NCBI GenBank assembly: GCA_964629825.1
Contig: CAZVUW010000002.1
Location: 19,523-83,522 of the forward strand
From: CAZVUW01 sp964629825
Lineage (GTDB): Bacteria; Actinomycetota; Nitriliruptoria; Euzebyales; Egibacteraceae
DNA length: 64,000 bases
Reading direction: 5' to 3'
Shown: positions 7,782 to 16,154 of the stretch, one piece after another
Numbering within the stretch: position 1 is the stretch's first letter
Layout of the letters: each line of letters opens with the position of its first letter
Position numbers and translations under genes: made by a program
Notes under the pieces: model-generated
What the model saw: the letters and a program-made list of their open reading frames with translations, nothing else
Told to the model about the DNA's origin: nothing
The model's database searches: none

Positions 7782-8870
7782 CTACGGGCGTAGCAGTCCC
7801 TTCTCGGTGAGGTACCGCTCGGTGCCCGGGTGCAGCTTGAAGCCCTGCGCCTCCGCGGTGGCCTCGGCGGTCGAGGTCGTCGCACCGGGGAAGGTCCGGA
7901 CCAGCTGGTCGTAGTTCTCGTCAAGGGCCTTGGCGAGGGTGTAGGCCACGTCCTCCGGCATGTCCTCCTGCACCACGGCGTAGAACCACTCATCGACGGT
8001 GGGCAGCGCCTCGTCCTGGCCGGGGTAGGTGCCTGCCGGGATCTCCGAGAGCACGAACTCGTCGGAGCCCTCGACCAGGCACTCGAGGACGTCGTCACCG
8101 ATCGGGACCAGGCGACCGCCGCGCGGGCTCTCGATGACCTCGACGAACTGGGGAGTCGGGTTCGGTCCCTGCGCCGCCCAGGCGTCGATGTTGCCGTCCT
8201 TGTAGGCGGCGACGGCCTCGTCCTTGCCGATCGGCTGGAGCTGGAAGTCGGACTCGGACAGGCCCGCGCACTCGATCGCGGCCATGAACAGCGGGTGCTC
8301 GCCACCGCCGGGGATGCCGATGGCGATACGGCGCCCGACCAGGTCGGCGAGCGACTCCGCCTCGACGTCGGGGGCGACGATCAGCGCCCAGCTGACGTTG
8401 AAGATGTTCCACAGGGTGCGGTACTTCGCATCCTGGACCGCGGTCGCGGAGCCGGTCGCGCTGATGGCGTCACCGGGTGCGGTGATGGCGAACTCGAGCT
8501 CGCCGCTGTCCATCAGGAGGGCGTTCTCCTGGGTGCCACCCGCCTGCACGGAGGTGTTCATGCCCAGGACCTGGTTGAAGACCTGGCTGGCCGCGACCAT
8601 CCAGTTGTAGCCGGAGCCACCTTGCGAGGAGCCGACCAGGACCATGTCCTGGTACTCCTCAGGGATCTCGGCGGTCTCACCGCCGTCGGTGGCCTCGTCG
8701 GCCGTGTCCTCGGTGGCCTCCGTGGAGTCCTCCGCGGTCTCCTCGGCCGCGGTGTCCGCCTCCGTGGACTCGTCTGCGGTGTCCCCGCCCGAGTCTCCGC
8801 AAGCCGTTGCGAGCAGCATCGCAGCCAGCAGGACTGCGACCATCGATAGTGTGCGGTGAGCCCTGATCAT
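7782..8870 (-). CDS. TAXI family TRAP transporter solute-binding lipoprotein
   Basis: 362 residues. The N-terminus MIRAHRTLSMVAVLL-AAMLLATAC is a lipoprotein signal with lipobox LATAC (lipidated Cys24), followed by an acidic Thr/Glu-rich linker to about residue 65. The body has TAXI features: MVLVGSSQGGSGYNWMVA, AGGTQENALLMDSGELEFAI, DLVGRRIAIGIPGGG and a late EWFYAVVQEDMPEDVAYTLA. The ATG at 8870 was chosen because AGGAGG lies 6 bases before it; an upstream ATG at 8909 lacks this. It captures the substrate outside the membrane for the fused permease downstream. The first gene of the operon, after a GATAATGATA-containing site. Confidence 0.93.
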   Translation of the reverse strand: MIRAHRTLSMVAVLLAAMLLATACGDSGGDTADESTEADTAAEETAEDSTEATEDTADEATDGGETAEIPEEYQDMVLVGSSQGGSGYNWMVAASQVFNQVLGMNTSVQAGGTQENALLMDSGELEFAITAPGDAISATGSATAVQDAKYRTLWNIFNVSWALIVAPDVEAESLADLVGRRIAIGIPGGGEHPLFMAAIECAGLSESDFQLQPIGKDEAVAAYKDGNIDAWAAQGPNPTPQFVEVIESPRGGRLVPIGDDVLECLVEGSDEFVLSEIPAGTYPGQDEALPTVDEWFYAVVQEDMPEDVAYTLAKALDENYDQLVRTFPGATTSTAEATAEAQGFKLHPGTERYLTEKGLLRP

Positions 8871-8892
8871 GCGGCGCCTCCTGCCAGCAACA

Positions 8893-8914
8893 GGGATAAT
8901 GATAGGCATTATTC
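8893..8914. promoter_or_regulatory. AT-rich candidate operator upstream of the TAXI gene
   Basis: GATAATGATAGGCATTATTC is an imperfect palindrome 25-45 bases before the start codon. It shares GATAATGAT with 5474-5496 and ATGATAG with the site near 23533. It also matches the enterobacterial Fur box GATAATGATAATCATTATC at 16 of 19 positions when aligned without gaps, so an iron-type regulator is an alternative to a pathway regulator. Confidence 0.5.
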
Positions 8915-8961
8915 AGCGCTGGAGGTCAGCGCGTCAATGGGTTACCGGCAGGTAGTCCGGC

Positions 8962-10110
8962 TCAGCGCGGCAGGCCGAGGACCCGCTCCGACAGGATCTG
9001 GCGCTGGATCTCGGAGGTGCCACCGGCGATCGTGGCCCCGTGGGCGGTCAGGAAGCGCTGGCGCCACTCCGCGCCGCGCTCCCCCGCTGCGAACTCGGGA
9101 CCGAGCGCATCGGCCGCGAGGGCGGCCACGTCCTGCTGAAGCTGCGAGGACGTCAGCTTGAGCACCGACATCCGCGGGTCGGCGGCGCTGCCCTCCCCGC
9201 TCGTGTCCGACAGCAGCCGGAACCAGGTCCAGCGCAGCAGCTGCACGCGATTCCACAGCTCCACCCAGCGCGATCTGAACAAGGCGTCGTCCGCTCCGCG
9301 CTCGGCGACGTCGCTGCGGAGCCGCCGCAGCACCACCGCGAGGCTGATCGCGATCGACCCGAGCATCCTGCGCTCACGGCCCAGGATCGACAGGGCGATC
9401 TGCCAGCCCTGGCCGGGCTCGCCGATCACCTCGTGCGCCTCGACCGGCACGTCGTCGAGGAAGACCTCGTTGAAGCGCGACTCCTCGTCCATCTGAAGGA
9501 TCGGCCGGACCTCGATGCCGGGTCGGTCCATCGGCAGCACGAAGCAGGTGATGCCGCGGTGGCGGGTCGCCTCCGGATCCGTCCGCGCGAGCAGCAGGCC
9601 GTAGTCGGAGTACTGCGCGCCGCTGGTCCAGACCTTCTGGCCGCTGACGCGCCAGCCATCGCCGTCGCGGACTGCGCGCGCCTGGATGCCCGCCAGGTCA
9701 GAGCCGGCGTTCGGCTCGGAGAACAGCTGGCACCACAGCTCGTCGCCGCGCAGGATCGGCGGCAGGTGCCGCTCGCGCTGGTCGTCCCGGCCGTGGCTGA
9801 TCAGGATCGGACCGGCCAGCTCCATGCTGACGAAGCTGAGCTGGCGGGGCAGGCCGCGGCGAGCCATCTCCTCCGCGTACAGGGCCTGCTCCGCCGCGGT
9901 CGCGCCGGCGCCGCCGTGCTCGCGCGGCCAGGACAGACCCGCCCAGCCGCCCTCGTGCAGCAGCCGCTGCCAGGCCCTGCCGGCTGGCAGGTCCTCGACG
10001 GTGGGGGTGGCGCCGAAGTCGCGCAGGCCCTCCGGCACCTTGACGGCGTCGAGCCATTCCAGCAGGCGGGCGCGGAAGCGCTCCTCCGAGGGGTCGAGTC
10101 CGAGGTCCAT
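8962..10110 (-). CDS. acyl-CoA dehydrogenase family protein
   Basis: 382 residues. MDLGLDPSEERFRARLLEWL opens an acyl-CoA dehydrogenase with the classic flavin motif LFSEPNAGSDLAGI (residues ~130-143), SGQKVWTSGAQYSDYGLLLA in the barrel and ILGRERRMLGS in the C-terminal domain; the end GATIAGGTSEIQRQILSERV is typical of the family. The usual catalytic Glu position near the C-terminus reads GGTSE, so the base may lie elsewhere, as in the isovaleryl- or steroid-type (FadE) branches where partner subunits supply residues. ATG at 10110 overlaps the SDR stop by one base (TGATG). Part of the leftward operon 14362 to 8962. Confidence 0.9.
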   Translation of the reverse strand: MDLGLDPSEERFRARLLEWLDAVKVPEGLRDFGATPTVEDLPAGRAWQRLLHEGGWAGLSWPREHGGAGATAAEQALYAEEMARRGLPRQLSFVSMELAGPILISHGRDDQRERHLPPILRGDELWCQLFSEPNAGSDLAGIQARAVRDGDGWRVSGQKVWTSGAQYSDYGLLLARTDPEATRHRGITCFVLPMDRPGIEVRPILQMDEESRFNEVFLDDVPVEAHEVIGEPGQGWQIALSILGRERRMLGSIAISLAVVLRRLRSDVAERGADDALFRSRWVELWNRVQLLRWTWFRLLSDTSGEGSAADPRMSVLKLTSSQLQQDVAALAADALGPEFAAGERGAEWRQRFLTAHGATIAGGTSEIQRQILSERVLGLPR

Positions 10111-10868
10111 CAGCTCGCCATGTACAGGCCGCCGTCGATGCACAGCACCTGGCCGGTCACGTACGCCGCGCCGGGGGACGCCAGGTAGACGAACGCGCTC
10201 GCGACCTCGTCCGGCTCGGCGAAGCGGCCGAGCGGGATCGATGCCAGGTAGCGCTCGCGCAGCTTCTCGTCGGTGCGGATCTTCTCGGTCATGGGCGTGG
10301 CCGCGACCGGCGCGACCGAGTTCACGCGGATGTTGTGGCGCGCCAGCTCCTTGGCGGCCGACTTGGTCATCGCGGTGATCGCGCCCTTGGCGCCGGCGTA
10401 GTTGATCTGCCCGATCGTCCCCTGGAGACCGGCCGAGGACGTGACGTTGAGGATGACCCCGCCGCGTCCGCGCTCGATCATGCGGCGGGCGGCCTCGCGC
10501 ACGCCCAGGAAGGTGCCGCGGGCGTGCACCGCCATCACCAGGTCGAAGTCCTCGACCGTCATCTTGTGGAGCATCGCCGGGCGGGTGACGCCCGCGTTGT
10601 TCACCCAGATGTCGATCGGCCCGAGCTCGGACTCGACCCGCCCGGCCAGGGCGACGACCGAGTCCTCTCGGGCGACGTCGGCACCGACGCCGAGGGTCCG
10701 CGCCCCGGTCTCGGCGGCGATCTGCGCGGCGGTCTCCTCGGCCGCGGCGGCGTCCAGGTCAGCCAGCGCCACGGCCGCCCCCGCGCGCGCGAAGGCGGCG
10801 CCGACCCCGGCGCCCAGGCCGCGCGCGCCGCCGGTCACCACCGCCACCAGGCCCTCGAGCTCAGCCAC
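10110..10868 (-). CDS. SDR family oxidoreductase
   Basis: 252 residues, classical short-chain dehydrogenase. Cofactor motif TGGARGLGAGVG (residues ~12-23), LADLD after strand 2 (suggests NAD preference), WVNNAGV at ~90, Ser in NVTSSAGL, and the catalytic pair Tyr-x3-Lys as NYAGAK (~155-160). End motif YVTGQVLCIDGGLYMAS. GTG start overlapping the thiolase stop by 8 bases. It most likely oxidises a 3-hydroxyacyl-CoA or ring hydroxyl in the same pathway as the neighbouring thiolase and acyl-CoA dehydrogenases. Confidence 0.92.
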   Translation of the reverse strand: MAELEGLVAVVTGGARGLGAGVGAAFARAGAAVALADLDAAAAEETAAQIAAETGARTLGVGADVAREDSVVALAGRVESELGPIDIWVNNAGVTRPAMLHKMTVEDFDLVMAVHARGTFLGVREAARRMIERGRGGVILNVTSSAGLQGTIGQINYAGAKGAITAMTKSAAKELARHNIRVNSVAPVAATPMTEKIRTDEKLRERYLASIPLGRFAEPDEVASAFVYLASPGAAYVTGQVLCIDGGLYMAS

Positions 10869-12021
10869 CGGAGCCCTCCAGGATCGTCACCGCCGACACG
10901 GCGGTCGGCCCGCCGATGTTGTGCGCCAGGCCCCACCGCGCGCCGTCGACCTGGTTGGCGGCGTGGCCGCGGAGCTGCTCGAACAGCTCGACGCACTGCG
11001 CCACGCCGGTCGCCCCCGGCGGGTGGCCCTTGGCTTTGAGCCCGCCGCTGGGGTTGACGGGCAGGCGGCCCTCAAGGGTCGTGTCCCCGGACTCGATGAG
11101 CTTCTTGGCCTCGCCGCGGTCGCAGAAGCCGAGGTCCTCGTAGCTCATCAGCTCGACCCCGGTGAAGCAGTCGTGCACCTCCGCCACGTCGATGTCGCCC
11201 GGGCCGATCCCGGCCATCTCGTAGGCGCGGCGCGCGGCCTTGACGGTCGCGGGGAAGGTGGTCATGTCGGGCTTGTGGGCGTGCATCACGCGGTCCAGGC
11301 CGAGGCCGAAGCCGCGCACCCACACGGGCCGGTCGGTGTATCGGGACACCACGTCCCCCGCCACGAGGATCACCGCCGCCGCGCCGTCGCTCTGCGGGGT
11401 GCAATCCAGCAGGCCGAACGGTCCGACCACGCGCGGTGCGCTGAGGACCTGGTCGACGGTGATCTCGAAGCGCATGTGCGCGTAGGGGTTGGTGACGGCG
11501 TTGTGGTGGTTCTTGACCGCGACCATCGCCAGGTGCTCGGGAGCGACGTCGTGCTCGTGCATGTAGCGGGTCACGTGCAGGGCGAAGTTGGCCGGTGCGA
11601 TCAGCCCCAGCGGGAAGTCCCAGCCCTTGTCACGTGACAGCCCCATCCAGTCCCAGAAGGTGGAGCGGACTGAGGTCTCGCGGGTCTTGTCCGCCCCGAT
11701 CACCAGCGCCACGTCGACCATCCCCGACCCGATGGCCAGGGCGGCGTTGCGGACGGCGTCGTTGCCGGTCGCGCACTGGTTCTCAACGCGCGTGATCGGG
11801 ATGTCGAGCAGCCCGCAGGAGTCGGCCAGCACGCCGCTCGGGAAGCCGTCGGCGGTCTGGAGCTGCCCGAACCAGGCGGCCTGGAGCTCGCCGCGCTCCA
11901 TCCCCTTGTCGACCGAGGACAGCGCCGCCGACAGGGCGCCCGGCAGCATCTCCTTGATGCCCTGGTCGAACAGCTCGCCGAAGCGGATCATGCCGGCCCC
12001 GGCGATCGCCACCTCCCTCAT
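10861..12021 (-). CDS. thiolase family protein, SCP-x type
   Basis: 386 residues. Nucleophile Cys in VENQCATGNDAVRN (about residue 83), HDCFTGVEL with the thiolase His, and NPSGGLKAKGHPPGATG near the C-terminus match sterol-carrier-protein-x type thiolases, which cleave 3-ketoacyl-CoA to a shorter acyl-CoA plus acetyl- or propionyl-CoA. Because the Cys and both His are present, it looks like a true thiolase rather than an Ltp2-type retro-aldolase. The gene overlaps the upstream DUF35 fusion by 4 bases; SCP-x thiolases and DUF35 proteins commonly form complexes, so the pair probably acts together. Confidence 0.9.
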   Translation of the reverse strand: MREVAIAGAGMIRFGELFDQGIKEMLPGALSAALSSVDKGMERGELQAAWFGQLQTADGFPSGVLADSCGLLDIPITRVENQCATGNDAVRNAALAIGSGMVDVALVIGADKTRETSVRSTFWDWMGLSRDKGWDFPLGLIAPANFALHVTRYMHEHDVAPEHLAMVAVKNHHNAVTNPYAHMRFEITVDQVLSAPRVVGPFGLLDCTPQSDGAAAVILVAGDVVSRYTDRPVWVRGFGLGLDRVMHAHKPDMTTFPATVKAARRAYEMAGIGPGDIDVAEVHDCFTGVELMSYEDLGFCDRGEAKKLIESGDTTLEGRLPVNPSGGLKAKGHPPGATGVAQCVELFEQLRGHAANQVDGARWGLAHNIGGPTAVSAVTILEGSGG

Positions 12022-13214
12022 GCCGCCGCCTCCGCTGATACCGGCTCCGGCTGGAAGCCATAGCCGTAGTCGGGCACACCCTCACGAATCGCGACCCGGC
12101 GCAGGACCAGGCGGCCCCTGGCACCGATTGACACCTGCGAGCCGGCGCTGTCGGTGACGTGAGCGAGGACGCGCAGCGGCAGCTCGTCCAGCTGCACGAT
12201 CGCCAGGCCGTAGGGCCCCGGCATCCCCGGGACCGGCGCGTGCACGGTCACGGCCGTGTAGACCTCGCCGGTGTACGGCAGCGGCAGCGGCTCCGTGTCG
12301 TCTTCCGCCCCGCAGGACAGGCACACGCTGCGAGGTGGGAAGCTGACCTCGCCGCAGCTGCAGCGGGCCCCGATCAGACCCACCTTGGCGCGGAACGCGC
12401 GGTCATATGCGGGCAGCGACAGCGGGATCTCCGCTGCGTGCTGCGGCGGCTGGGGGGCGGCAGAGAGTGGGAGGGCTGGCAGCGCGGAGCGGCACAGCGA
12501 GATCCGCGCGGCGTCGGCGACCTCGAGAGCGGCGCCGCGGGCGGCGTCGAGGGCGACGACGCGCCCATCGCGCTTCGCCTCGATCAGGGCGGCGAGCGCG
12601 AACAGCGGCGCGGCGGCACCGACCTGGCTGACGGTGTCAGCGCTGCCCAGACGTTCGGCCTGTCGTGGTGCGACTCCGACGATCACCGAGCCGTCACCGC
12701 CGAGGCGATCCAGGACCGGGCGCCAGCCGCGGTCGCGCTCCAGGCGGGCGTCGTCGTACGCGCGCAGCGACGGGGAGCCGACGTGCTGCACGCGCATCGG
12801 CAAGGCGCCCTCGACGCGACCGCCGTCGGACAGGACAGCGCCGTCATCGCCGAGCACGGCCGCCGCGGCACCCGCGCTGCCATCGGTCTGGGCGTCGACG
12901 CCGATCACCAGCGTGCCGGCGCCCGCCGAGGTGAGCGCATCGACGGCGTCGGGCGCGGCACCCACGCGCAGCTCCACCGGGATGTCCTCGGCCAGGCCGA
13001 GCCCGAGCGTGATGACCGCGGGAGTGGCGCCCTCGAGCACGTCTGGGCGCTGGGTGACCACGGCCACGCGGCGGATCTCGGCGCAGGGCGCGACCTTGAG
13101 CGCGGCCAGGCCGGCGGCGACCGCCATGGTGGTCACGTCCTCGTCGGGCCCCGCGACGCGCCGCCCCCGGTCCTCCCAGGCCGGCTCGTAGGTTCCGATG
13201 GAGGCGAGGTTCAT
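12018..13214 (-). CDS. thiolase-like domain fused to DUF35 zinc-ribbon/OB-fold protein
   Basis: 398 residues in two parts. Residues 1-~265 look like a degenerate thiolase/HMG-CoA-synthase fold (MNLASIGTYEPAWEDRGRRV at the start, many Ala/Gly strands, no clear Cys-His active site). Residues ~275-398 are a DUF35 domain: a zinc ribbon with Cys285, Cys287, Cys298 and Cys301, then an OB fold (YTGEVYTAVTVHAPVPGMPG ... YGLAIVQLDELP). DUF35 proteins usually are ~130-residue partners of thiolases, aldolases or MaoC hydratases; here the partner is fused to a pseudo-thiolase-like half. It overlaps both neighbours by 4 bases. Function probably structural or substrate channelling for the thiolase. Confidence 0.82.
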   Translation of the reverse strand: MNLASIGTYEPAWEDRGRRVAGPDEDVTTMAVAAGLAALKVAPCAEIRRVAVVTQRPDVLEGATPAVITLGLGLAEDIPVELRVGAAPDAVDALTSAGAGTLVIGVDAQTDGSAGAAAAVLGDDGAVLSDGGRVEGALPMRVQHVGSPSLRAYDDARLERDRGWRPVLDRLGGDGSVIVGVAPRQAERLGSADTVSQVGAAAPLFALAALIEAKRDGRVVALDAARGAALEVADAARISLCRSALPALPLSAAPQPPQHAAEIPLSLPAYDRAFRAKVGLIGARCSCGEVSFPPRSVCLSCGAEDDTEPLPLPYTGEVYTAVTVHAPVPGMPGPYGLAIVQLDELPLRVLAHVTDSAGSQVSIGARGRLVLRRVAIREGVPDYGYGFQPEPVSAEAAA

Positions 13215-14362
13215 GACCGCTGCCCGTTCAGGAGCTGCTCCGCGATGAGGACGCGGTGGATCTCGTTCGTGCCCTCGACGATCTGGAAGATCTTGGCGTC
13301 ACGATAGGCCCGTCCGACGATGTACTCGTCCGAGGCGCCGTAGGCGCCGTGGATCTGGACGGCCTCGGTGGCGGCGCGCTGGGCGACGTCCGAGGCGTAC
13401 ATCTTGGCCATGCTGGCCTCGGCGCGGCCGCGCTTGCCGGCGTCCAGCGCCTCGGCGCAGCGGCGGACGAGCAGGCGTGCGGCCTCGATCTCGACGGCCA
13501 TGTCCGCGAGCTTCTTCTGGACCATCTGGAAGTCGCCGATCGGCTTGCCGAAGACGATGCGCTCGCGGGCGTAGGCGACGGAGGCGTCCAGGCACGACTG
13601 CGCGAGCCCGACCGCCCTGGCGGCGACCGCGAGGCGACCGCGCTCCACCGCCGTCATGGCGACGGGGAAGCCCTCGCCCTCACGCCCGAGCAGCGCCTCG
13701 GGGCCGACCCGGACGTCGTCGAGGACCAGCTCCCCCGTCGAGATCGGGCGGAAGCCGAGCTTGTTCTTGAACGGGTGGACGCTCAGCCCCGGCGTGTCCC
13801 GCGGGATGATGAAGGCCGTGATCCCCGAGTGGCGCAGGCTGCGGTCACGGGTGGCGAAGGTCACGAAGAAGGACGCGATGTCCAGGTTGGAGATCCACGT
13901 CTTCGAGCCGCGCAGGATGAAGTCGTCGCCGTCGCGCGTGTACGTCGTGTGCATGCCGGCCACGTCGGTGCCCGACTGAGGCTCGGTGACGCCGGCGCCG
14001 CCGAAGATCTCGCCGCGCGCCAGCGGGGTGAGCCAGCGCCGCTTCTGCTCCTCGGTGCCGTAGGCGAGGATCCCCGCCCCCACCAGGGCCGACGGCATGC
14101 TCATCAGCACGCCGAGGATGTGGTCGACCTTGGAGACCTCCTCGATCAGCATCGCGTAGGTCACGTGATCGAGGCCGCTGCCACCCCACTCCACCGGTAC
14201 GGTGCCGCCGAAGAACCCCAGCTCCGACATCTTGTGCAGAAGGTCGGGCGGAATGGACTCCTCACGGTCGTAGTCCCGCACACGCGGTGCCACCTCGTTG
14301 CGCGCGAACTCCCGCACGAGGCCCACCAGCATGTCGCGGTCCACGGAGGCAGCAACACTCAC
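13211..14362 (-). CDS. acyl-CoA dehydrogenase family protein
   Basis: 383 residues. It has the full family signature: GGAGVTEPQSGTDVAGM (flavin site), RGSKTWISNLDIASFFVTFA, FGKPIGDFQMVQKKLADMAV, VQIHGAYGASDEYIVGRAYR and, at the end, IFQIVEGTNEIHRVLIAEQL with the catalytic Glu region VEGT. It is the most canonical of the three acyl-CoA dehydrogenases in the island and heads the operon continuing with DUF35 fusion, thiolase, SDR and a second acyl-CoA dehydrogenase. Start is GTG at 14362; the AT-rich candidate operator lies about 45-70 bases upstream. Confidence 0.94.
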   Translation of the reverse strand: MSVAASVDRDMLVGLVREFARNEVAPRVRDYDREESIPPDLLHKMSELGFFGGTVPVEWGGSGLDHVTYAMLIEEVSKVDHILGVLMSMPSALVGAGILAYGTEEQKRRWLTPLARGEIFGGAGVTEPQSGTDVAGMHTTYTRDGDDFILRGSKTWISNLDIASFFVTFATRDRSLRHSGITAFIIPRDTPGLSVHPFKNKLGFRPISTGELVLDDVRVGPEALLGREGEGFPVAMTAVERGRLAVAARAVGLAQSCLDASVAYARERIVFGKPIGDFQMVQKKLADMAVEIEAARLLVRRCAEALDAGKRGRAEASMAKMYASDVAQRAATEAVQIHGAYGASDEYIVGRAYRDAKIFQIVEGTNEIHRVLIAEQLLNGQRS

Positions 14363-14408
14363 TTACGGCTCCTCGGCGCACTCCGAGCGCCGGATCGGCG
14401 CCCTCATG

Positions 14409-14434
14409 ATTGGTCCTAATCATGATCATAGATC
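14409..14434. promoter_or_regulatory. AT-rich candidate operator upstream of the acyl-CoA dehydrogenase operon
   Basis: On the minus strand this reads GATCTATGATCATGATTAGG. It shares ATCTATGAT and GATTAGGA with the site in front of the universal stress gene (15674-15697). Because the FadR-type regulator gene lies between the two sites, they are the best candidates for its direct binding sites. Confidence 0.5.
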
Positions 14435-14562
14435 GCACTTAACCGGACGTCCACCCCCGCCCACCCGAGGACGCGCCCACCCGCGCGGGCCGGTGCGCGG
14501 GGTCTTGAGAACGCGCGGGCGGTCCCGGTTCAGCGGCCGGCTTAAGACGGGCCCCCACCGAT

Positions 14563-14604
14563 GGTTGGACATTTGGCCCGAGATCTCGGGCCAAATGTCC
14601 AACC
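14563..14604. repeat. perfect 42-base palindrome
   Basis: Two 21-base arms with no spacer: the left arm starts GGTTGGACATTTGGCCCG and the right arm is its exact reverse complement. It could act as a bidirectional hairpin terminator or as a protein-binding or mobile palindromic element. It has no T tract on either side. Confidence 0.75.
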
Positions 14605-14711
14605 GTTGAGGGGTGGTGGGGGGGCGCCGGGGACGCTGGCGGGCGGTGGATGGCGGCCGGGGGGACGCGGCGGGGTCGCGCGACGGGCGCAAGACGCAGT
14701 GCAAACGCTGC

Positions 14712-14761
14712 GATGGGTGGACGGTTGAGTGGCTGATCGGCCACTCAACCGTCCACCCATC
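14712..14761 (-). terminator. long hairpin downstream of the FadR-type regulator gene
   Basis: Perfect 22-base arms (14712-14733 and 14740-14761, beginning GATGGGTGGACGG) around a 6-base loop, starting 24 bases after the regulator stop codon on the minus strand. No T run follows, as is common for actinobacterial hairpin terminators. Probably ends the regulator transcript. Confidence 0.6.
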
Positions 14762-14785
14762 CTTGCAAAGGAGAGTCCTAGAAGC

Positions 14786-15541
14786 TCAGTGGATCCAGCG
14801 CACCGCGCTCGAGGTCAGGTTGGAGTACTTGCGCCGCCAGTAGTCGCCCGCCTCGTCGAGGTGGCGGAGCATGGCCTCCTCGGCCGCTGCGCTGTCGCCC
14901 TTGCGGAGGGCGTCGACGATGGCCTGGTGGGCGGTCGCGACGGCCGAGTGGCGACGGGCCGTGTAGTGCACCCCGACCGAGGCGCCGTCCGCGATCGACT
15001 TCAGCGAGTCGTTGAAGGTCAGCAGCACGACGCTGCCGGTCGCCTCGGCGATGATCCCGTGGAAGCGCTGGTTCTCGCGCAGGAACAGGTCGTGGTCGCC
15101 AAGGCTGCCGCGCATGTTGTCGATCGTCGCCTGGAGCTCGTCGATCTGCTCGGGCGTGATCCGCTCGGCCGCGAGGCGGGCCATCATCGGCTCCAGGGCG
15201 GCGCGCGCCTCCAGCACGTCGTTAAGGGACGCGCCTGAGAACTGGAGGAAGAGGGTCAGGCCCTCGCGCAGGTCGTCCGGGCGCGGCCGCCGCACGACGG
15301 GGCCGCCGCCGGGCCCCGGGCGGATGGTGATCACCCCGCGGGTCTCCAGCAGGCGCAGCGCCTCGCGCAGGGTCGTCCGCCCGACGCCGAAGGCCTGAAC
15401 CAGCTCCTTCTCGGTCGGCAGCAGCGTGCCCTCGGCGAGGTCGTTGTCGACGATGTAGTTGACCAGTCGGCGAGCGATGCGCTCGGACGTCTTCGGGTTG
15501 CGCTTGCCGCTGCCGGTCGAGAGCTCAGTCAGAGGTTCCAT
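14786..15541 (-). CDS. FadR/GntR family transcriptional regulator
   Basis: 251 residues. N-terminal winged helix (residues ~15-80): SERIARRLVNYIVDNDLAEG, LPTEKELVQAFGVGRTTLRE, LLETRGVITIRPGPGGG. C-terminal all-helical FCD ligand domain with EARAALEPMMARLAAE, ENQRFHGIIAEATGS, TAHQAIVDALRKGD and MLRHLDEAGDYW; the spaced Asp/His residues are the usual metal-ligand set. FadR-type proteins often repress catabolic operons and are released by an acyl-CoA or organic acid. It sits between the leftward acyl-CoA dehydrogenase operon and the rightward ligase/SDR operon, an ideal place to control both. ATG at 15541 has GGGAG before it; the longer frame lacks similarity. Confidence 0.9.
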   Translation of the reverse strand: MEPLTELSTGSGKRNPKTSERIARRLVNYIVDNDLAEGTLLPTEKELVQAFGVGRTTLREALRLLETRGVITIRPGPGGGPVVRRPRPDDLREGLTLFLQFSGASLNDVLEARAALEPMMARLAAERITPEQIDELQATIDNMRGSLGDHDLFLRENQRFHGIIAEATGSVVLLTFNDSLKSIADGASVGVHYTARRHSAVATAHQAIVDALRKGDSAAAEEAMLRHLDEAGDYWRRKYSNLTSSAVRWIH

Positions 15542-15673
15542 CTCCCACCCTTCCGGTCGGCAGTCTAGAGGCGGGCCCCCGCTGCGGGGAGGAGCTGCCG
15601 TCGGCATCGGGACCTTAGCCGCCTGCCTGCGGCGGCGCGGGACCCCCGGCCTCGGCCGGCAGATTGCCGGACA

Positions 15674-15697
15674 TCAGTATCTATGATTAGGATAGAT
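15674..15697. promoter_or_regulatory. candidate operator in the divergent region between regulator and universal stress gene
   Basis: ATCTATGATTAGGATAGAT carries perfect 6-base inverted arms (ATCTAT / ATAGAT) spaced by 7 bases. It shares the ATCTATGAT and GATTAGGA words with 14409-14434. Located about 50 bases before the rightward GTG start and about 135 bases before the leftward regulator start, so it could control both, including autoregulation. Confidence 0.52.
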
Positions 15698-15743
15698 CCG
15701 GCCACCCGTGGGATGTGGTCTCGACGAGCGAGGGGAGCTCGCG

Positions 15744-16154
15744 GTGCGCATCGTCGTCGGCTATCTGCAGACCCCCCAGGGCGAGGCCGCCCTCGAGCGG
15801 GCGATCGAGGAGGCACAGCTGCGGTCTGCCGAGCTCGTCATCGCTGCCTCAGTTCGGGTGACGGAGCATCAGGATCCAGCCACCTATCAGCGGATCACTA
15901 CCCACCTGGAGTCGGTCGGCAAGCGCGTCGAAGCGGCGGGCGTCCCCCATCGCATTCGCGAGCTGCCGCGCGGCGCCACCGCGGCCGACGATCTGCTGCG
16001 CGTGGTCGATGAGGAGAAGGCAGATCTGCTGGTCATCGGCCTGCGCCGCCGCAGCCCGGTCGGGAAGCTGGTCCTCGGGAGCAACTCCCAGGACGTCCTG
16101 CTGAACGCGAGCTGCCCGGTCCTGGCCGTCAAGGCGGCCGAGGACGAGCCGTGA
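15744..16154 (+). CDS. universal stress protein family (UspA-like)
   Basis: 136 residues. Begins VRIVVGYLQTPQGEAALERA and ends with the ATP-binding signature GLRRRSPVGKLVLGSNSQ then LLNASCPVLAVK, the G-x2-G-x9-G-S/T pattern slightly altered but recognisable. Members bind ATP and modulate stress or metabolic enzymes. The GTG at 15744 was chosen because GAGGGGAG lies just upstream; a frame from 15708 is longer but adds unrelated residues. It is the first gene of the rightward operon and overlaps the following SDR gene (GTGA), so its product is probably co-regulated with the catabolic enzymes. Confidence 0.85.
   Translation: MRIVVGYLQTPQGEAALERAIEEAQLRSAELVIAASVRVTEHQDPATYQRITTHLESVGKRVEAAGVPHRIRELPRGATAADDLLRVVDEEKADLLVIGLRRRSPVGKLVLGSNSQDVLLNASCPVLAVKAAEDEP

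Larger units (their letters stand above)
14363..14785. other. 423-base intergenic stretch with two long inverted repeats
   Basis: No convincing gene: the short open frames are low-complexity Pro/Arg-rich shadows. It holds the candidate operator at 14409-14434 next to the acyl-CoA dehydrogenase start, then a perfect 42-base palindrome (14563-14604) and a 22-base-arm hairpin (14712-14761). Confidence 0.7.

Noticed and set aside
14426..14760. Small genes between the acyl-CoA dehydrogenase and the regulator
   Set aside because: Frames are Pro/Arg-rich, overlap palindromes, and have no ribosome sites or recognisable domains.
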